Shown: positions 49,914 through 58,531 of the stretch, piece after piece
Position numbering within the stretch: position 1 is the stretch's first letter
How the letters are laid out: the number at the start of each line of letters is the position of its first letter
Assembly: GCA_963721175.1 (NCBI GenBank)
Contig: CAVRIG010000004.1
Coordinates: forward strand, 1 to 64,000
Reading direction: 5' to 3'
Length of the DNA stretch: 64,000 nt
Origin: Aliishimia sp963721175
GTDB taxonomy: Bacteria > Pseudomonadota > Alphaproteobacteria > Rhodobacterales > Rhodobacteraceae
Translations under genes and position numbers: made by a program
Notes under the pieces: model-generated
The model's input: the letters and a program-made list of their open reading frames with translations, nothing else
What the model was told of the DNA's origin: nothing
Databases searched by the model: none

Positions 49914-49916
49914 CTG

Positions 49917-50183
49917 TCAGTTCCCTGGCTTGCGTGCCGGGCGGGAGCGGCCCCGGGGCACGAATTTCCTTGCATATTCCTGCGGGTCGCGCGGTACGCG
50001 ATAGGTCCCGGAGTGTCCACCGCCGCCCGCACCCGAACTGTAATCCGCATGCAGGATCTGATCGCCGGAGCCCGGCGTGATACCCCGTTCCGTCCCGCGC
50101 GCGTGCCGCAGCGACTGCGCTGCGCGCAGGACTGCGACCAGCAGCACGAGCGCGCTGAGCAGGACTACAGGACCCCAGCTCAT
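49917..50183 (-). CDS. small membrane protein between bolA and grxD
   Basis: 88 residues. One N-terminal membrane helix (MSWGPVVLLSALVLLVAVL) is followed by a basic, Gly-rich cytoplasmic or periplasmic tail (HSGTYRVPRDPQEYARKFV, RGRSRPARKPG). The ATG overlaps the bolA stop and the stop is 3 bases from grxD, so it is in one operon with both. The family is not recognised; a membrane link to the BolA-Grx pair is an inference. Confidence 0.75.
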   Translation of the reverse strand: MSWGPVVLLSALVLLVAVLRAAQSLRHARGTERGITPGSGDQILHADYSSGAGGGGHSGTYRVPRDPQEYARKFVPRGRSRPARKPGN

Positions 50184-50431
50184 CAGGCAGGCGCCCGCGT
50201 CGAAAGTGCCAACGCATGCAACTCGCCCTGCGCCCCGTCCATCTTGCCCTGCAGGGCCGAGTAGACGGCGCGTTGTTGCTGCACCCGGTTCTTTCCCTTG
50301 AAGGAGGCGTCGACCACCTCGGCGGCATAGTGATTTCCGTCCCCGGCCAGATCCGTGATCGTGATCTGCGCCTCGGGGAACGCTTCGCGTATGAGGTCCT
50401 CGATTTCCTGCGCGGCCATCGGCATGGGCAT
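50183..50431 (-). CDS. bolA: BolA-family protein
   Basis: 82 residues from ATG 50431, preceded by GAAGGACGGA. IEDLIREAFPEAQITITDLAGDGNHYAAEVV is the BolA fold, with the conserved His in GNHYAA and C-terminal His in GELHALAL for cluster binding with a CGFS glutaredoxin. It partners GrxD two genes downstream. Divergent from xdhC. Confidence 0.93.
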   Translation of the reverse strand: MPMPMAAQEIEDLIREAFPEAQITITDLAGDGNHYAAEVVDASFKGKNRVQQQRAVYSALQGKMDGAQGELHALALSTRAPA

Positions 50432-50527
50432 TCCGTCCTTCTTTCGTATCCCGAGATGTAGGGCTCCGGGCCGCGGCGCGCAAGCAGCCCCTTGCACCGA
50501 CCCGCGCGCGGGGCCAATCTCGGATCC

Positions 50528-51508
50528 ATGAAACAGAATGTCGTCGATCGTGCCCCGGAGCAGGCGCTGGACTGGCACCGCGCCGGGCGCGGCGTCGCGC
50601 TCGCCACCGTGGTGGAGACCTGGGGCAGCGCGCCGCGCCGTGTGGGTGCGCAACTCGTGATCTCGTCGGACGGCGAGATGCAGGGCTCCGTGTCGGGCGG
50701 CTGCGTGGAGGGCGCGGTGATGGCCGAAGCGCTCGACGCGGTCGAGGATGGCACCGCGCGGCTTCTGGAATACGGTGTCAGCGACGGCGACGCCTTCGCC
50801 GTCGGCCTCGCCTGCGGCGGCACCATCCGCGTTCTGGTGGAGCCGGTGGCCGACACGGCGATGCCGCCCGAGGTATTGCAGGCGCTGGTGGAGAAGCGCG
50901 CCGCGCGGCAACCGGCGGCCTATGTCACGAAACTGTCGGGAGGGTCCGGGCGGCTGCTGGGTCACGAGGCCTTTCCCCAGCGTTTCCGGATGGACCGGTC
51001 GGGGGTGGAGGAAGACGGCGACACCTTCGTCGCGATCCACAATGCGCCACTGCGGCTGGCGGTCGTGGGGGCCGTGCACATCGCGCAGGCGCTCGTGCCG
51101 ATGGCGCGCATCGCCGGCTTCGATCCGGTGGTGATCGACCCGCGCGGCGCTTTCGGGTCCGAGGCGCGCTTTCCCGGAGAGAGGATCCTCGACGACTGGC
51201 CGGACGAGGCGCTGGCGGCGTACGGGTTGGACAGCCGCACCGCGCTGGTTCTGCTGACGCACGATCCCAAGCTCGATGATCCCGCGCTGCATCTCGCGTT
51301 GAAGGCCGACTGTTTCTATGTCGGCGCGCTGGGCTCCACCCGCACCCACGCCAAGCGGATTTCGCGGTTGGAAGAGGCGGGGTTCGGACCAGATGACATC
51401 GCCCGCATCCACGGTCCGATCGGCCTGGATATCGGCGCCGCGGGTCCGGCGGAGATCGCCGTGTCGATCCTGGCCGAGATGATGCGGGTGCTGAGGCGCG
51501 GGGCATGA
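50528..51508 (+). CDS. xdhC: XdhC/CoxI-family molybdenum hydroxylase maturation protein
   Basis: 326 residues from ATG 50528. N-terminal XdhC domain (ALATVVETWGSAPRRVGAQL, GSVSGGCVEGAVM with the Mo-cofactor Cys) and C-terminal Rossmann domain (LAVVGAVHIAQALVPMARIAGFDPVVIDPRG, FYVGALGSTRTHAKR). XdhC binds and sulfurates molybdopterin cofactor before insertion. It heads the cox cluster and overlaps the next gene (ATGA). Confidence 0.92.
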   Translation: MKQNVVDRAPEQALDWHRAGRGVALATVVETWGSAPRRVGAQLVISSDGEMQGSVSGGCVEGAVMAEALDAVEDGTARLLEYGVSDGDAFAVGLACGGTIRVLVEPVADTAMPPEVLQALVEKRAARQPAAYVTKLSGGSGRLLGHEAFPQRFRMDRSGVEEDGDTFVAIHNAPLRLAVVGAVHIAQALVPMARIAGFDPVVIDPRGAFGSEARFPGERILDDWPDEALAAYGLDSRTALVLLTHDPKLDDPALHLALKADCFYVGALGSTRTHAKRISRLEEAGFGPDDIARIHGPIGLDIGAAGPAEIAVSILAEMMRVLRRGA

Positions 51509-52523
51509 AGTTCGGCCCTGTCCCGATCGCCGAGGCCGAGGGCGCGATCCTGGCCCATTCGGAGGAGGCTGAGGACAGGAGCAATGGCCGGCAATACAAG
51601 ATCTCCAAGGGAACGACGCTTTCGGCGGTTCACATCGCCGACCTGGCCTCTGCCGGCCTCGCGGAGGTTGTGGTTGCGCAGCTGGCGCCGGACGACGTGC
51701 ACGAAGACGAAGCGGCGGATCGGCTTGCCCTCGCGCTGCTGGCCGCTGATGCCGGCTTGAGCCTCAGCGAGGCCGCGACCGGCCGTGTGAACCTGCGCGC
51801 GGAGGGGCCCGGAGTGGTGGAGGTCGACAGCGCCGCCATCCACGCCGTGAACCGCGTGGATCCCGGCATAACGGTCGCCACGGTGCCGGAATGGCGCAAG
51901 CTGGGAGAGCGGGGCCTGGCGGCCACGATCAAGATTATCCCCTATGCCGTGAATCGGGCAAAGCTGGACGACGCGTGTGACCTGGCGCGCGGCGCGCTGC
52001 GGTTACATGGGCCGAAACTGGCGACGGCCACGCTGATCGAAACGCGGGTCGGACGCGGCAAGATGTCGGACAAGGGCCGGCGCGCGATGGCGGGACGGCT
52101 CGACCATTTCGGCGTGGCGCTCTCCGAACGGGTCATCGTTCCGCATGAAATCGATGCAATCCGGACTGCGCTGGAGGAGGCTCCGGGCGCGTTGCTGATG
52201 ATCATGACGGGATCCGCGACGTCGGACATCCGCGACACCGCGCCCGAGGCCGCTACGCGAGGCCGGGGGCAAGGTGCTCGCATTACGGCATGCCCGTCGA
52301 TCCCGGAAACCTGCTGTTCCTGGGGCGGATCGGCCAGCGGCCGGTGATCGGTCTGCCGGGCTGCGCGCGCTCTCCCGCGCTCAATGGCGCCGACTGGGTT
52401 ATGGAGCGGATCATCTGCGGGATCGACGTGACCGGAGCGGACATCGCGGGCATGGGCGTTGGCGGGCTGCTCAAGGAGATCCCGACGCGCCCTTCGCCAC
52501 GCCGCGCCGTCGATCAGGACTGA
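51505..52523 (+). CDS. molybdopterin-binding protein (one frameshift)
   Basis: About 339 residues. KFGPVPIAEAEGAILAHS opens a cofactor-binding domain of the MoeA/MogA-related kind; EEAPGALLMIMTGSATSD resembles the MPT-binding loop (TGGxS..D-like). After a break near 52260 it ends GMPVDPGNLLFLGRIGQRPVIGLPGCARSPALNG and MGVGGLLKEIPTRP. In Rhodobacterales this protein travels with XdhC and Mo-hydroxylase genes; here it overlaps xdhC and precedes coxS. Confidence 0.85.
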
Positions 52524-52647
52524 CTGATCCCCCGTTTGCCGTTCAGTCCCGCGGTTTTTGCGACGCGCAGGAATTTTGGGTTCCCAAGCGCCGAGGCGCG
52601 TGATTAACTCGCGCTCAAGGAAGAACGGAACAAGTCGGGAGGATTTC

Positions 52648-53132
52648 ATGCTTGAAGTGACGATGGTCGTGAACGGTCGTTCTGTGTCCGGGTCTGTGGA
52701 GGGGCGGACGTTGCTGTCGGGGTTCCTGCGGGACCGGTTGCATCTGACCGGCACGCATGTGGGGTGCGACACGTCGCAATGCGGGGCCTGCGTGGTGCAT
52801 GTGGACGGGGCTGCGGTGAAGGCCTGCACGATGTTGGCGGCGGAGGCCGAGGGCTGCGAGGTGACACGATCGAGGGGATGGCGAATGCGGACGGGTCGCT
52901 GAACGTGATCCAGCAGGCGTTCCAGGATCATCACGGGCTGCAATGCGGGTTCTGCACGCCGGGCATGGTGATGTCGGCGGCGGCGCTGCTGAAGGAGAAC
53001 CCGAAGCCCAGCGAGGGGGAGGTGCGGGAGTATCTCGAGGGCAATATCTGCCGCTGCACGGGCTATCACAACATCGTCAAGGCGATCATGGCGGCGTCCG
53101 GTCAGGACGTGGAGGCGATCGCGGCGGAATAG
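52648..53132 (+). CDS. coxS: carbon-monoxide-dehydrogenase-type 2Fe-2S subunit (one frameshift)
   Basis: About 161 residues, ATG 52648 after GGGAGGA. N-terminal plant-type 2Fe-2S cluster CDTSQCGACVVH plus a further Cys, and C-terminal four-helix 2Fe-2S site CGFCTPGMVM ... CRCTGYHNIVKA. A small electron-transfer subunit of molybdenum hydroxylases. A missing base near 52865 changes frame. Followed 200 bases later by coxL, with a hairpin-rich repeat in the gap. Confidence 0.93.
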
Positions 53133-53150
53133 GCGCGCAGGAGAAGAAGG

Positions 53151-53236
53151 CCAGGGGGCGCTGCCCCCCGTCCCGCATGGGATGCGGGACTCCCCCCGAG
53201 GTATTTGGAGACCCGAAGAAGCGGGGACCGGGGCGG
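53151..53236. repeat. hairpin-plus-core intergenic repeat, copy 1
   Basis: GGGGGC-gct-GCCCCC (53154-53168) and GTCCCGCAT-ggg-ATGCGGGAC (53170-53190) hairpins precede a core starting CCCCGAGGTATTT (53194-53206) and ending GACCCGAAGAAG. The same core recurs at 55754-55785 before coxM. Confidence 0.7.
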
Positions 53237-53332
53237 CTCCGGGTCGGAGAGCGGGCGAGGATGTCCGGGACGCGGACGCAGGGACATGCAGGTGGGCGCA
53301 GGCCCACGCGAGGATTCAGGGAGGTTGAAGAC

Positions 53333-55703
53333 ATGCCCAAGGATCATGGGATCGGGGCCAGCACGAAGCGGCGCGAGGACGTGCGGTTCCTGACCGGGGC
53401 CGGGAACTACACCGACGACATCAACATCCACGGCCAGGCCTACGTGCATTTCCTGCGCTCGGACGTGGCGCACGGCACGATCACGACGCTCGACACGGCC
53501 GCCGCGGCGGCGATGCCGGGCGTGGTGCAGGTCTTCACCGGCGCCGATTTCGAGGGCGTGGGCGGTCTGCCCTGCGGCTGGCAGGTGACGGACAAGCATG
53601 GCGAGCCGATGCAGGAGCCCGGGCACCCGATCCTGGCCACCGGCAAGGTGCGGCATGTGGGCGAGATCGTGCGGCGGTGGTGGCCGAGAGCCTCGAGCAG
53701 GCGCGCGACGCGGCCGAGGCGATCGAGCTCGACATCGAGGAGCTGCCGGCGGTCGTCGACATGAAGGCGGCGCTGGAGGACGGCGCGACGAAGGTGCATG
53801 ACGATCTGACCTCGAACCTCTGCTACGACTGGGGCTTCGTCGAGGAGAACAAGGACGCGGTGGACGAGGCGTTTCGAGCGGCCGCGCATGTCACCACGCT
53901 GGAGCTGGTCAACAACCGGCTCGTCGCGAACCCGATGGAGCCGCGCGTGGCGGTGGGCGATTTCGCGCGGCATTCGGGCGAGTCGACGCTCTACACCACC
54001 TCGCAGAACCCGCATGTGATCCGGCTGCTGATGGGCGCCTTCGTGCTGGGCATCCCCGAGCACAAGCTGCGGGTGGTGGCCCCGGACGTGGGCGGCGGCT
54101 TCGGCACCAAGATCTTCCACTATGCCGAGGAGGCGTTCTGCACCTTTGCCGCGAAGGCCATGCAACCGGCCGGTGAAGTGGACCTCGACCCGGTCGGAGG
54201 CGTTCATGTCGGACGCGCATGGCCGCGACCACGTGACCAAGATCGAGCTGGCGCTGGACGCGGACAACAACTTCACCGCGATGCGCACCGACACGCTGGC
54301 CAACATGGGCGCGTATCTGTCGACCTTCGCGCCCTCGGTGCCGACCTGGCTGCACGGCACGCTGATGGCGGGCAACTACAAGACGCCGCTGATCTACGTG
54401 AACGTGAAGGCGGTCTTCACCAACACCGTGCCGGTCGACGCCTATCGCGGCGCGGGCCGGCCCGAGGCGACCTACCAGCTCGAGCGCGTGATCGACAAGG
54501 CGGCGCGCGAGCTGGGCGTCGATCCGATCGCGCTGCGGCGGCAGAACTTCATCACCGAGTTTCCCTATGCCACGCCGGTGGCGGTGGAATACGACACCGG
54601 CGACTATCACGGCACGATGGACAAGCTGGAGCGAGATCGCCGATCTCGCGGGCTTCGAGGCGCGGCGCGCGGAGAGCGAGGCGGCGCGGCAAGCTGCGCG
54701 GGTCTCGGCGTCAACTGCTATATCGAGGCCTGCGGCATCGCGCCGTCGAACCTGGTGGGCCAGCTCGGCGCGCGGGCGGGCTTGTACGAAATCCGCCACG
54801 GTGCGGGTCAACGCCACCGGCGGCCTCGTGGTGATGACCGGCACCCACAGCCACGGGCAGGGGCACGAGACGGCCTTCCCGCAGGTGATCGCGGAGATGA
54901 TCGGCATCGACGAGAGCATGATCGAGATCGTGCATGGCGACACCGCCAACACGCCGATGGGCATGGGCACCTACGGCTCGCGCTCGCTCGCGGTGGGCGG
55001 CTCGGCGATGGTGCGGGCGACCGAGAAGATCATCAACAAGGCCAAGAAGATCGCGGCCCACCTGCTGGAGGCGTCCGAGGCGGATATCGAGCTCAAGGAC
55101 GGCGCGTTCAGCGTCGCGGGCACCGACAAGTCGGTGGCCTGGGGCGACGTGACCCTGGCGGCCTACGTGCCGCACAACTATCCGCTGGAGGAGATCGAGC
55201 CGGGGCTGGAGGAGACGGCGTTCTACGATCCCAGCAACTTCACCTATCCCGCGGGCGCCTATGCCTGCGAGGTGGAGGTGGATCCCGAGACCGGGCACGT
55301 CACCATCGAGCGGTTCGCCGCGGCGGATGATTTCGGCAACGTCATCAACCCGATGATCGTCGACGGCCAGGTGCATGGCGGCATCGCGCAAGGGATCGGC
55401 CAGGCGCTGCTGGAAGACTGCGTCTATGACGAGAACGGCCAGCTGCTGAGTGCGTCCTACATGGATTACGCGATGCCGCGGGCCGACGATCTGCCGTTCT
55501 ATTCGGTGGATCATTCCTGTCAGACGCCCTGCACGCACAACCCGCTGGGGGTGAAGGGCTGCGGCGAGGCCGGGGCGATCGGCTCGCCGCCGGCGGTGGT
55601 CAACGCGGTGGTCGACGCGCTGCAGTGGGGCGGGCACACGGGCGTCACCCATATCGACATGCCGCTGACGCCGGCCCGGGTCTGGGCGGCGATGCAGGTG
55701 TAG
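53333..55703 (+). CDS. coxL: form II carbon-monoxide-dehydrogenase-like large (molybdenum) subunit (frameshifted here)
   Basis: About 790 residues, ATG 53333. Xanthine-oxidase-family Mo-binding subunit: IGASTKRREDVRFLTGAGNY start, APDVGGGFGTKI, the active-site loop AYRGAGRPEA, GQGHETAFPQV, and the Mo-site Glu in VKGCGEAGAIGSP. AYRGAGR marks form II (BMS-type), not the AYRCSFR loop of bona fide form I CO dehydrogenases, so CO oxidation is not assured. Breaks lie near 53680, 54170, 54635, 54690 and 54790. Confidence 0.93.
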
Positions 55704-55714
55704 GTTGCGGGGTC

Positions 55715-55800
55715 GGGAGCGAGGGGCCCCAAGTACAGGGACCCCCTCGCGCTCCCCGAGGTATTTCAGGACCCGAAGAAGCCGGGGATCGGCATCGGGC
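55715..55800. repeat. hairpin-plus-core intergenic repeat, copy 2
   Basis: A long hairpin (GGGAGCG-AGGGG from 55715 with CCCCCTCGCGCTCCC to 55756) is followed by the core CCCCGAGGTATTT..GGACCCGAAGAAG seen at 53194. The hairpin sequences differ between the copies while the core is conserved. Confidence 0.7.
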
Positions 55801-55825
55801 GGGGACAGAGGAAGGACAAGAGACG

Positions 55826-56614
55826 ATGTATGATTTCGAATTCGTGAAGCCCACGACGGTGGCGGATGCGGTGGCGGCCCTCGGGAGCGAGGAGGCGCAG
55901 GCGCTGGGGGGCGGTCAGACGCTGATCCCGACGCTGAAGCAGCGGCTGGCGAGCCCGTCGAAGCTGGTGAGCCTGCTGGGCATCGCCGAGATGCAGGGGG
56001 TCTGCCGCGGCGATGACGGCGCGCTCTGCATCGGCGGGGCGACGACGCACGGGACCGTCGCCCGGGAGGCGGGCGACTATCCGGCGCTGGCCTATCTCGC
56101 CTCGCGCATCGGCGACCCGGCGGTGCGCAACCGCGGCACGATCGGCGGCAGCCTCGCCAACAACGACCCCTCGGCCTGCTATCCGGCGGCGGCGCTGGCC
56201 TCCGGGGCGACCATCGTGACCAACGCCCGCGAGATCGCGGCGGACGACTATTTCCAGGGCATGTTCACCACCGCGCTGGACGAGGGCGAGATCATCACCG
56301 AGGTGCGGTTTCCGGTGCCGGACAAGTCGAACTACCAGAAGTTCGAGCAACCCGCCTCGCGCTTCCCGCTGGTGGGCGTGTTCGTGGCGAAGTTCGCGGA
56401 CGGCGTGCGCGTGGCGGTGACCGGCGCCTCCAACGACGGCGTGTTCCGCTGGAACGAGGCCGAGGAGACGCTGTCCGCGGACTTCTCCGCCGGCGCGCTC
56501 GACGGACTGTCGCACTCCGCCGACGGCATGATCGGAGACCTGCACGGCACGCCGGCCTACCGCGCGCACCTCATCGGCGTCCTGACCAAACGCGCCGTCA
56601 CCGCCGCAGCCTGA
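55826..56614 (+). CDS. coxM: carbon-monoxide-dehydrogenase-type FAD subunit
   Basis: 262 residues from ATG 55826. FAD loops AQALGGGQTLIPTLKQRLA near 30 and GDPAVRNRGTIGGSLANNDPSA near 103 are the two conserved flavin-binding motifs of the CoxM/XdhA family, followed by the CO_deh_flav C-terminal domain. It completes the S-L-M order, whereas form I operons are usually M-S-L, supporting form II assignment. The frame is intact. Confidence 0.94.
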   Translation: MYDFEFVKPTTVADAVAALGSEEAQALGGGQTLIPTLKQRLASPSKLVSLLGIAEMQGVCRGDDGALCIGGATTHGTVAREAGDYPALAYLASRIGDPAVRNRGTIGGSLANNDPSACYPAAALASGATIVTNAREIAADDYFQGMFTTALDEGEIITEVRFPVPDKSNYQKFEQPASRFPLVGVFVAKFADGVRVAVTGASNDGVFRWNEAEETLSADFSAGALDGLSHSADGMIGDLHGTPAYRAHLIGVLTKRAVTAAA

Positions 56615-56997
56615 CGGATAGGGCAGGAGATCAGTGCTGGCGCGGGGCAGGTCGTCGGAGTGACCGGCGCACACCGAGTGTTGTTTCGCCAACCAAACCG
56701 CTAACGTCGATATCATCCTGATCCGGGAGGCGCTGCCGCCGCGGTTGCGCGCACGCGCCCGGCCGGTGGCTGAAATTCGGTTTGCGGACATTCTTCGCGA
56801 CCGCCGCGGTCAACACTGTGCCGATTCAGCGCGATCCGGATCGGCGCGGGGGATCGGTCCGGTGCGGCCAGTGATGCCGCGGCAGACCGAGGACGCTATG
56901 CAATGCCTGGCAATGCGGCCGAACTTCCGCTGCTTCTGGGCTGTGGCGGGCTGCTGCTGATAGATTTGCGCCGGAGCCCTCGTCGCGCCCGGCAACA
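56615..56997. other. intergenic, nothing recognised
   Basis: 383 bases between convergent coxM and the lysozyme-like gene. Six-frame reading shows no protein-like segment and no clear terminator hairpin. Confidence 0.4.
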
Positions 56998-57765
56998 TCA
57001 TCCGCGTTGGAAGATCCGGCTCATGCTGTTCTCGAACTGGGCCCAGGACAGAACGGCGCTGTTGCCGGCATAGCCGTGGTAATGCGATCGCCCGGTGGAA
57101 TTGGGCAGCCCGGCCCAGATCTTGGCGAGGTTGTTCATGAACGACTTCTGGCCAAGCTCCCCGCGGAGAAAACCGCTGAGCCCGGCATCCTCGAGCAGGA
57201 CGTCTGCGCACAGGTCCTGGATCTGCGGGGTGAAGCGTTCGTCGATGCTCAGACCCAGTTCGCGAACGACCCGGCGCAAGGTCGACGGAATCATCTGATA
57301 GCGTCCGATGGCGTGCGGCTGACCGGGCGTTGCCTCGATCCATTGCAGTATCTCGCGGATCGTCATGCGGGTGGGCGGCTTGGGCGGCTTGATGACGGCG
57401 CCATATTGGACCGCGTCGTAGTCGGCCCGGCCGGCTTCGGCCGAGGCGATCAACTGGCGCAGGCCCTTCACGCCGAAATCGGTCAGGGGGCTCATCGAAG
57501 GCGACGGCGTGGGGCGCGGTCGGAAGGCGAAGAAGCTGCCTTCGTTGCGGCCCGCGAAGAGACTTCCGCCGGACATGTCGAGACTTGCCGGTTCCGGGGC
57601 CGGGAGCAGCGATGCCGACGGCCGGGCCGCGTCGATCAGTGCGGTGTCGGCCTTTGCAAAGACGTGATTGCCGAACAGCGACTGCGGACCCGCGAGGCAC
57701 GGGGCGGCCGCAACCTGTATCGCGATTGCGAGGAACAACACGCGCGAAATTGCCTTGGTTGGCAT
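56998..57765 (-). CDS. exported lysozyme-like (transglycosylase/glycoside-hydrolase) protein
   Basis: 255 residues from ATG 57765 (MPTKAISRVLFLAIAIQV); ATGs at 57774 and 57792 are possible. Signal peptide to about residue 25 (AAAPCLAG), a low-complexity Pro/Ser linker, and a C-terminal domain with LRQLIASAEAGRADYDAVQYG, IGRYQMIPSTLRRVV and ICADVLLEDAGL-like helices. The IGRYQMIPSTL stretch recalls the glycine-rich lysozyme fold of cell-wall lytic enzymes; the catalytic Glu (SAEAG) is plausible. Role in envelope remodelling is inferred. Confidence 0.65.
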   Translation of the reverse strand: MPTKAISRVLFLAIAIQVAAAPCLAGPQSLFGNHVFAKADTALIDAARPSASLLPAPEPASLDMSGGSLFAGRNEGSFFAFRPRPTPSPSMSPLTDFGVKGLRQLIASAEAGRADYDAVQYGAVIKPPKPPTRMTIREILQWIEATPGQPHAIGRYQMIPSTLRRVVRELGLSIDERFTPQIQDLCADVLLEDAGLSGFLRGELGQKSFMNNLAKIWAGLPNSTGRSHYHGYAGNSAVLSWAQFENSMSRIFQRG

Positions 57766-57859
57766 CGAAACCATTCTGGTCGAACTGAACATAGGGCGAA
57801 CATGTAAACCGGAACGGTTGAGATTCGGTTGTCCTCTCCGCTGGTTTTCGACGCGGTCG

Positions 57860-58528
57860 CTAAACTGCCGACCAGATCCCCAGGATGCCGACGAGAAGAA
57901 GGCTCATTGCCCAGACACGTTCGAGATCCAGCCAGCTCCGCCGGATGGCGCCGAGACCGAGCCAGCGGTAGACGCCCCAGGCCAGTGCCCCGCCGGAGAG
58001 CATCATCGCGATGGTGTGGGCCGTGGCCACCGCCAGACCGATGCCGGCATTGCGCATCAGGCTTTCCGCGGCCTGGTGACCGGCGTCGAGCGTCTCGGTC
58101 GCGCAAAGCCCGAGGTAGATCGGGACCAGCATCAGCGCCGCGCCATGCGCCAGCGCCACCAGAAACGACCAGAGCCCCAGACGGGACGGGGGGACGCGCG
58201 CAAGGAACCTCGGGTGGCGGTTCGTGACGAGGATCCATAGCCCGAGCGCGATCACCAGCGCCCCGGCGCCCATGCGGATGACGCGCTCGTACTCCGCCAG
58301 CACGAGCATCAGCGTGAACGGCAGCAGGATGCCCAGCATGGCGAGAAAGTGACCCAAAGACAGCGACGCCAGCGCGCGGAACAGCGCGCTGTCCCGTCGG
58401 CGCGGATCCAGCTCCATCAATGCGGAGGACACCGCGAGCGGCCAGCCCATGCCCGGATTGAGACCGTGGTAGATCCCGCTGAGCAAAACGGCGAGCCAGA
58501 GGCCCGCCGTTCCGTCCGTCAGTGGCAT
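57860..58528 (-). CDS. six-helix membrane protein downstream of methanethiol oxidase
   Basis: 222 residues with about six membrane helices (AGLWLAVLLSGIYHGLNPG, LSLGHFLAMLGILLPFTLML, FLVALAHGAALMLVPIYLGL). Conserved-looking His and Asn residues within helices (IYHGLNPGMGWP, ALAHGAA, ATAHTIAMM) recall metal-transport or UreH/NicO-like helices. Its start is 3 bases after the stop of the methanethiol-oxidase gene, so the two form an operon. Copper delivery or export for that enzyme is speculation. Confidence 0.7.
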   Translation of the reverse strand: MPLTDGTAGLWLAVLLSGIYHGLNPGMGWPLAVSSALMELDPRRRDSALFRALASLSLGHFLAMLGILLPFTLMLVLAEYERVIRMGAGALVIALGLWILVTNRHPRFLARVPPSRLGLWSFLVALAHGAALMLVPIYLGLCATETLDAGHQAAESLMRNAGIGLAVATAHTIAMMLSGGALAWGVYRWLGLGAIRRSWLDLERVWAMSLLLVGILGIWSAV

Positions 58529-58531
58529 TGA

